The notes under the pieces were generated by a model. It was not told the DNA's origin and searched no databases. It worked only from the letters and a program-made list of their open reading frames with translations. A stretch of DNA of 23,684 nt. Source: Acanthamoeba castellanii str. Neff. Taxonomy: Eukaryota; Discosea; Longamoebia; Acanthamoebidae. Positions within the stretch are counted from its first letter, which is position 1; each line of letters starts with the position of its first letter. The position numbers were made by a program, and so were the translations under genes. Shown piece after piece: positions 18,701 through 23,684 of the stretch. The DNA is taken from positions 86,798-110,481 of the forward strand of contig NW_004457244.1 in the NCBI RefSeq assembly GCF_000313135.1, in the 5' to 3' direction.

Positions 18701-20968
18701 CGCGCGCGCAGATCAAAATGATGCAACCGATCCTGGAGGAGGCCAACGAGAGCATCCGCATGGCCATGTACAACCTCATGGCCGCCACCAAGTGCCCCAA
18801 CGCCGAATGCCTCCACGAAACCATCAAAGTACGCCTTCACCACGCCTCTGCGTGCCATTATTCTGTGGTTGGTTGGTTGGTTGGTTGGTTGGTTGGTAAT
18901 GATCATTTGTGAGTCATTTGTGTGACTCACGCCAATCATGTGTTTGTGTGTGCATGGCGCAGTCGTTGCTGCAGAACATGAACCGGTATCCGGAGGACCG
19001 ACTGAGCATCTACCAGTGCCTCAAGGGACTGGGCGAGCACCACGGTCAGTTCGTGGAGCTCCTCGTCGAGCCCCTGCTCGGCATGCTCCACGTCGACCTA
19101 CGCTTCCTCGGTACACATTGCGCACGCACGCACGACGCACGCACGGCACACAACATTTCTGATTCGGCGTGTGGGGTGTAGGGGCGGAGTTGCACATGGA
19201 GGACAGCACGTACGTGGCGCTGGCGATCGTGATCTTGAACGCGGGGGCCGACAACACCAACGTGCTGCACCTGCTGCCCTCCTTCGTGGCCCGACACCAC
19301 CGCTACTTCCGCGACAAATACCCCGCCCTCTTCCCCTCTTCCCTCCCCTTCCCCTCCACCACCTCTTCTACTTCCTCCACCTCCTCCTCCACCACCTCTG
19401 CACTCTCCTCAAGGTCGTCGTCGTCGTCTTCGTCGGCCGTGCGCGCCGAGGACGCGACCCTGTTCCTGGGCGCGGTGCTGGCCAACGTGGCGCGCGTGGT
19501 CAACCTCCTCCACGCCGCCCGCTACCACGAGGCCCACCGCCTCATCCGCGTCTCCTCTCAGTACGTCCGCCTGACCCCCTCCCCCCGCGATTTCTCAATA
19601 ACCTTCGTTCTTCTCTTTCGTTCTCCTCTCAATTTTTAATCAATTCGCTTGCGCAGGGACCTGCGGCGAATCGCGGAGGTGGACGCGCAGCGGGCGGCGA
19701 CTGCGGAGTTCTACCTGGCCTACCTGCGCTGCCTCACGATCGTGGCCCAGTCGCACTCGGGGACGGGCGGCAACCGGGACCTCGTGGGCGAGCTCCTCTT
19801 CCTGTCGTACCGGCTCGAGCGCGAGTTCGTGGGCCTCGACGCTCCGGCCCTCCTCCAGATCCTCCGCCTCCGCCTCTACGCGCGCCTCCTCCTCTTCCTC
19901 TCCTCCTCCTCGCCCTCATCCTTTCTCGTGCGTCCGCCCCCCCCCCTCTCTGCGCTTCGCTCTTTTTCTCTCTTCTCTCTTTGGCGTGTCTTCTCCCCTT
20001 ATTCTTATTATTCTTCTTATTAATTTTATTCTTATTATTATTTATTGTACAGGAGGGCGGAAAGGAGGACACGGAGGGCGAGAGGGCGAGCCTGCAGCAG
20101 GGCGTGGAGCGCCTGCAGCGCTTCTGCGAGGAGCGCATGCTGGAGGCGCCCGCAGAACTTGGGCCGTTCCTATCCGCGCTCGAGCGCCACGATGACCTCT
20201 CCCCCTTCTCCGCGGTACGTCGCCCGTTTCGCCCCTTCACTTTCGCCCCTCCTCTCACGCCTTTGTTTCGAACATTATTATGTGATGATGGTGGTGGAGC
20301 AGACACTGCTGCCGCGAGAACCGGTGAAGGTGGAAGGCGCGCTGAAGCGGGTGTGGGCGGACTGGCTGAAGCCCCTCGACAACGTCGACAAGCCCGTGGC
20401 CTTCCCGTCCTCGCTCTACCACTCGATCCACATCGAGGCCATCCTCCACAATGTCCCGCCCACGTCATCATCGGCGATTGGTGTCGACGGCGTCCCGCAC
20501 CAACTGCTGGTCTACGTCACGCTGCCGGACCGCACCTCGCAGCTGTGGCCGCTGCGAGCGGGCGACCTCAAACTGCTGGGCGACGGCACATTCAAGCTCA
20601 CCACCACCGTCCAGCTCTACGTCAACCAGCTCAAGTACCTCCTCTCTTCTCTCTTCTCTCTTCTTTTGCGGGGCCTCACAGTCGTTCCCCCCCCCGGACC
20701 ACTGCGCAGGTGGACGGAGGCGTGCAATGTGAAGCTCGACCTGGTGCTGGCGTTCGGTCTCGACGCCCCGAGCGTGGACCTGCGACACACGACGGCGGAG
20801 CTGCGCGGCCTGCAGCAGGAACGCGTTGACACGTCGCCGGCGCCCGAGTGGAAGGGCCCACCCACCCCGGCTGACAAGCTCCGATGCCTGCGCAGCGGTC
20901 TCCTGCGCCTGTGCCCGCCCCACGCCTACGCCGTTCTCCCCACCAACCCCCACCACCCCAAGAAGTGA
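15740..20968 (+). CDS. INTS4: Integrator complex subunit 4
   Basis: INTS4 is the helical-repeat scaffold of the nuclear Integrator complex. With the INTS9-INTS11 endonuclease pair it forms the cleavage module that processes snRNA 3' ends and terminates paused transcription. Nineteen exons, phase-consistent throughout: 15740-15762, 16038-16221, 16340-16440, 16579-16720, 16805-16867, 16988-17185, 17276-17412, 17527-17668, 17827-17911, 18059-18163, 18238-18335, 18438-18614, 18712-18828, 18963-19110, 19182-19560, 19657-19927, 20053-20214, 20303-20634, 20710-20968. The product is 1,040 residues; the human protein is about 960. Diagnostic stretches are AGAFIHGLEDEFFEVRMAAV (exons 11-12), EYMVDMFNDEIEDVRVNSIQ (exon 12) and KWTEACNVKLDLVLAFG (exon 19). 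HEAT-type repeats fill residues about 70-570; a beta-rich C-terminal domain occupies about 845-1000. A Gln/Pro run lies in exon 2 and a Ser/Thr-rich insert in exon 15. The final tail diverges from animals. Confidence 0.95.
15779..15821. repeat. Inverted repeat (hairpin) in INTS4 intron 1
   Basis: ATATCCTGATTACTTC (15779-15794) and GAAGGAATCAGGATAT (15806-15821) pair over 16 positions with one mismatch (A15790 against G15810), around an 11-base loop. It starts 16 bases after the donor of INTS4 intron 1. It could be a structured RNA element or the remains of a small palindromic insertion. Confidence 0.8.
16523..16561. repeat. TG-rich tract in INTS4 intron 3
   Basis: Interrupted TG repeats occupy the 3' half of intron 3 (16441-16578), a short distance before the GTGGAG acceptor of exon 4. 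They are part of the UG-tract pattern described in the findings. Confidence 0.85.
17488..17526. repeat. TTG and TG runs at the INTS4 exon 8 acceptor
   Basis: A TTG trinucleotide run passes into TG repeats and directly into TTTCAG, the acceptor of exon 8. There is no separate pyrimidine tract beyond four bases. Confidence 0.85.
17768..17814. repeat. TGTGTGG repeats before INTS4 exon 9
   Basis: TG units interrupted by extra G residues lie just upstream of the GGGCAG acceptor of exon 9. Confidence 0.85.
18867..18897. repeat. GGTT tetranucleotide run in INTS4 intron 13
   Basis: About seven and a half GGTT units lie in the intron 18829-18962, between exons 13 and 14. A TG-rich stretch follows at about 18939-18951, before the exon 14 acceptor. 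Confidence 0.9.
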
Positions 20969-21062
20969 GCACCACTACCATCACCACCACCCTATTCTTT
21001 GCTTCCGCCAGTTGCAGTGGAGCGCCCATAAATACAACGTGCTGAAGACAATCGGTGACGGT
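20969..21062. terminator. Shared 3' region of two convergent genes
   Basis: Only 94 bases separate the INTS4 stop (20966-20968, plus) from the SLC26 stop (21065-21063, minus). Both transcripts need a 3' untranslated region and a polyadenylation site, so they probably overlap. An ATAAATA motif at about 21029-21035 (plus) is the only A/T-rich polyadenylation-like candidate; I cannot confirm that it is used. Confidence 0.4.
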
Positions 21063-21617
21063 TCACGACGACTGGTCGGGGTGCGGGGCGGCGATGGGCG
21101 TGCGTTGGAGGAGGCCGGGCGGTGGCGACGTGGTGCGGCCCGAGCTGCGCGGCAGGTGGTCGGGCGAGGTCTCCAGAGTGTGGAAGATGCGCGGCGAGTA
21201 GTCGTAGCACTCGTCGACCCCCTCTCCCCCTCCATCATCACCGCGCGTCGCCACCGCCGACGTCGCCTCCAGGTCGCCCTCTCGCGTGGGTGACGAGTGC
21301 CGTCGCCCTCCGTCTCTGCCCCCGCTCGTGCTCCTCCGATGGCGCCGGTGATGCCGATCACGTCGCCGCGCGCTCCTCCGCTCTTGGTTTCCCTCGTGGC
21401 CGGCTTTCGCCTCGTCTTCGCACGCGCCGCAGTCACTCCGCCCATCCTCGCCTTCGCCTTCGCCCTCATCACTGCAGTTGCTGCTGCTGCCGCCGTCGTC
21501 GACGTCGGTGCTCTCGTCGCTCCCGGCGGTACCAAACTCGTCGACGTCAAAGTCCTCCTCCTCCGTGTCGCCACCGCCGAACGCGGTCGGGCGCGCATCG
21601 GTGCGCCCATACGCCGC
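21063..21617 (-). other. SLC26 last exon: acidic-then-basic disordered tail
   Basis: The 555-base exon starts after GGCAG and ends in TGA. It begins acidic (GGGDTEEEDFDVDEFG, then Gly/Ser/Glu), turns strongly basic (RRRDRHHRRHRRSTS), and ends in a Ser/Thr-Pro-rich segment with YDYSPRIFHTLETSPDH. It lies outside the STAS fold. The frame choice rests on phase-0 joining to exon h, continuous openness to the stop, and the low stop content of GC-rich DNA, so it is less secure than the conserved exons. Short Ser/Thr-Pro motifs would suit phosphorylation, but that is only inference. Confidence 0.75.
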
Positions 21618-23684
21618 CTGCCAGCAGCATTCGAATTCTTCTTAGAGGAGCGAGAGAAAAAGACAGGGGCACGACACGACACGCACGGCACGCACGGCAC
21701 ACGCTGTGGGGAGGTGTGGCACCTCGAGCATGCGCTGGCCGTAGACGACGGCGTCGTGTACGTCCCAGTAGAAGTTCTCCTTGCCGATGAGGTCCACCAG
21801 CCCCCCGCTCAGCATCGTATCCCGCACGGGACCCTTCAACGCCGCCTGCACACCCGGGCCGCCGAGGTGGTGAATGAGTCATTTATATTTTATACAGTAG
21901 TAGTAGCAGCAGCAGCAGCAGCAGTACGAGGAGAAGAAGGAGGAGACGAACCTGGATGAAGAGGATGTTGTTGGCCTTGTACTCCTTGACGATGCTCATG
22001 AGCTCCACGCACGCCGAGTAGTCGATGTCGTTGATCGAACTCCAGTCCAGCACCACCACGCCTGCGCATACGACACGACACGACACGACACGACACGACA
22101 CGACACGACCAACGACACGACCAACGACACGACACGACCAACGACACGACCAACGACCAACGACCAACGACACGACCAACGACACGACACGACAAAACAC
22201 GACACGACGTGTAAGAAATGGTACAGCGGTGCAGTGCACCCGACGAGCCGAAGCGGGCGCGCGTCTTGAGTGGTACCGTAGAGCTTCTTGGTGTCCTCCT
22301 CGACGTCCTTGCCGGGAGCCCGAGACAGGGGCGCGATCTTCTTTTTCTCCTCGTTACGCAGCCGCTCCTTTAGGAAACCTGTGCACGACGCACGCACACA
22401 CACACGCGCACACGCACACCACACACACGACACACACACACACATACACGACACACACACACCACCGCACACGCCACACACAGGATGAGATCATACAATT
22501 GTGATGGGACCAACGAATGGGGGAGAGAACGGGGGGCGCACCGATGTTGGCAAAGTAGAGGGCGGCGTCGAGCCGCAGGATCACCATGCGAGGGATGACC
22601 AACGCCTGCGGGAAACGCTTCACATTCCTGAAACGCGATAATTATGTACGAATTTCCGCCACGCGCGCTGACGTCAGCCGGTCGGCGATCGTGCAATGCG
22701 GCACAGATCGAGCGGCCGGGGCGGGAGGGCTGTGGGCGTACGTACCGGTAGGTGGTGGAGCCGGGCAGGCGGCCCAGGATGTCGATGTGGGGCCGCGAGC
22801 TGCGGTAGATCACCAGCACCATCGAGAACGCCACTGATATCACAATGCCTGCGCTCCCCCCACACATTCGGATCTATCAGCGACCACCACGCCACACACA
22901 CACACACACACACACGACACACACACGACACACACATGACACACACACACGCCCACGCACCGTTGATGATTCCGAAGACCAGCGTGGCAGCCACGGTGGT
23001 GATCCACAGCACGCCCTCCCTCCGTTTCAACCGCCACAGCGTAAAAAACTCCTGCACCCCCCGAACGATGAGTCACACCGTGCGCGTTGTTGCACGTGTG
23101 TGTGTGTGTGTGTGTTCTCTGCATGTGTGCGTGTGCGCTTTCGCGTGTTGCGAATCGGTGGTACCTGGTATTCGATGAGGGGCAGGACGGCCATGATGAC
23201 GATGGAGCCGAGCACGACGTAGGGGAGAAAGTAAAAGATGGGGGTGAAGAAGAAGATGACCAACAGGATCACCCCCACGCCAAACGCCGACGCCAACGGC
23301 GAATTCGCCCCGGCCTGTGCGTTCACCATCGTTCGCGACAGACTTCCCGCACCTGGTGTGCCGACAAGCACGCGCACGCGGTGAGGGCGAAAGGCGAAAG
23401 GCGCCGAGGGCGAATGGAAAGGGGAAAGAGCGAAAATGGGCGAGTAGTAGTAGTAGTCGTGGTGGTGGTGATGGTAGGTACCGGGAAAGCTGGAGAAGAA
23501 GGAGCCGACGAAGTTGGCGAGGCCGAGGGCGATGAGCTCCTGGCTCGGGTCGATCTCGTACTTCTTCATGTCGGCGACCTTGGTGGCGATCGACACCGAC
23601 GACATGTACCCGACCAGCGCCAGCGCGAGGGCCACCGGGAACAGCTCCACGGTGTAGTGGTAGTAGTACTCGAATATCTCGCCC
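21063..23684 (-). CDS. SLC26/SulP anion transporter with STAS domain (5' end beyond the window)
   Basis: SulP proteins move sulfate, bicarbonate, chloride or other anions across membranes through a 14-helix fold and end in a cytoplasmic STAS domain. Nine exons, minus strand: 23684 (edge)-23482, 23352-23165, 23051-22961, 22848-22746, 22627-22542, 22378-22277, 22061-21952, 21845-21723, 21617-21063, giving about 519 residues. Diagnostic parts are QELIALGLANFVGSFFSSFP (exon a), GAGSLSRTMVNAQAGANSPL (exon b), and the membrane stretch ILLVIFFFTPIFYFLPYVVL with GSIVIMAVLPLIEYQ. SSRPHIDILGRLPGSTTYR in exon d and ALYFANIG in exon e lead into STAS. The STAS core is VVVLDWSSINDIDYSACVEL in exon g, and DAVVYGQRML in exon h closes it. 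A disordered tail of about 184 residues follows. All phases agree. The transported anion and the cell membrane involved cannot be told. Confidence 0.94.
21896..21925. repeat. AGT/AGC trinucleotide run in SLC26 intron g
   Basis: Three to four AGT units pass into about seven AGC units in the intron between exons g and h (21951-21846). Confidence 0.9.
22071..22209. repeat. CGACA tandem repeat in SLC26 intron f
   Basis: A roughly 139-base array of CGACA units, interspersed with CGACCAA variants, nearly fills the intron 22276-22062. On the transcript it reads TGTCG and runs to within about ten bases of the exon g acceptor. Confidence 0.92.
22391..22482. repeat. CA-rich microsatellite before SLC26 exon f
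   Basis: Interrupted CA repeats occupy the intron upstream of exon f (22541-22379) and form a UG-rich tract on the transcript next to the TGCACAG acceptor. Confidence 0.88.
22892..22952. repeat. CA-rich microsatellite in SLC26 intron c
   Basis: CA and CACGA units fill much of the intron 22960-22849. A further short run of opposite orientation (GT on plus) lies at about 23095-23115 in intron b. Confidence 0.88.

Noticed and set aside
19171..20829. A 552-codon open frame on the plus strand across INTS4 exons 15-18
   Set aside because: It reads through four introns in a different frame from the conserved INTS4 segments and is almost all Pro, Arg and Leu.
22071..22209. CRISPR-like regular array
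   Set aside because: The units are only about five to ten bases with no unique spacers, inside a spliced intron of a eukaryotic gene. It is a simple tandem repeat.

Overview
This is a stretch of a GC-rich, intron-dense nuclear genome from a protist. Three large genes are cut into many short exons (mostly 60 to 480 bases) by introns of about 70 to 280 bases. Most introns begin GTACG or GTGCG and end CAG or TAG. Three conserved eukaryotic families, GC-rich coding, short microsatellite-rich introns and tight gene packing suggest an amoebozoan close to Acanthamoeba. That assignment is inference; no rRNA or other marker gene is present.

Layout. Positions 1-14859, minus strand: a VPS13 bridge-like lipid transfer protein. 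It starts at 14859 and runs off the left edge; I modelled 39 exons and about 3,350 residues. Positions 14860-15739: an 880-base gap between divergent genes. Part of it (about 15005-15540) has lower GC, unlike either neighbour, and holds unrecognised reading frames. Positions 15740-20968, plus strand: a complete INTS4 (Integrator complex subunit 4) in 19 exons, 1,040 residues. Positions 21063-23684, minus strand: the C-terminal part of an SLC26/SulP anion transporter with a STAS domain, 9 exons, running off the right edge. INTS4 and the transporter converge with 94 bases between their stop codons.

The three genes have no evident joint pathway: inter-membrane lipid transfer, nuclear RNA 3'-end processing and transcription attenuation, and anion transport. 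Their closeness looks like ordinary gene packing. VPS13 and INTS4 probably share a divergent promoter region.

Exon boundaries were found by hand, by joining conserved protein segments across GT...AG introns and checking reading phase at every junction. The phases close everywhere except in VPS13 exon 29, where the frame must shift inside a CCA-rich tract. Two other VPS13 junctions (exons 34 and 37) may use GC donors. I found no CRISPR array, tRNA, rRNA or intact transposon. The points most worth a second look are the compositionally odd intergenic block, an inverted repeat in INTS4 intron 1, the unusual donor consensus, the VPS13 frame break, and several introns whose retention would keep the frame open.
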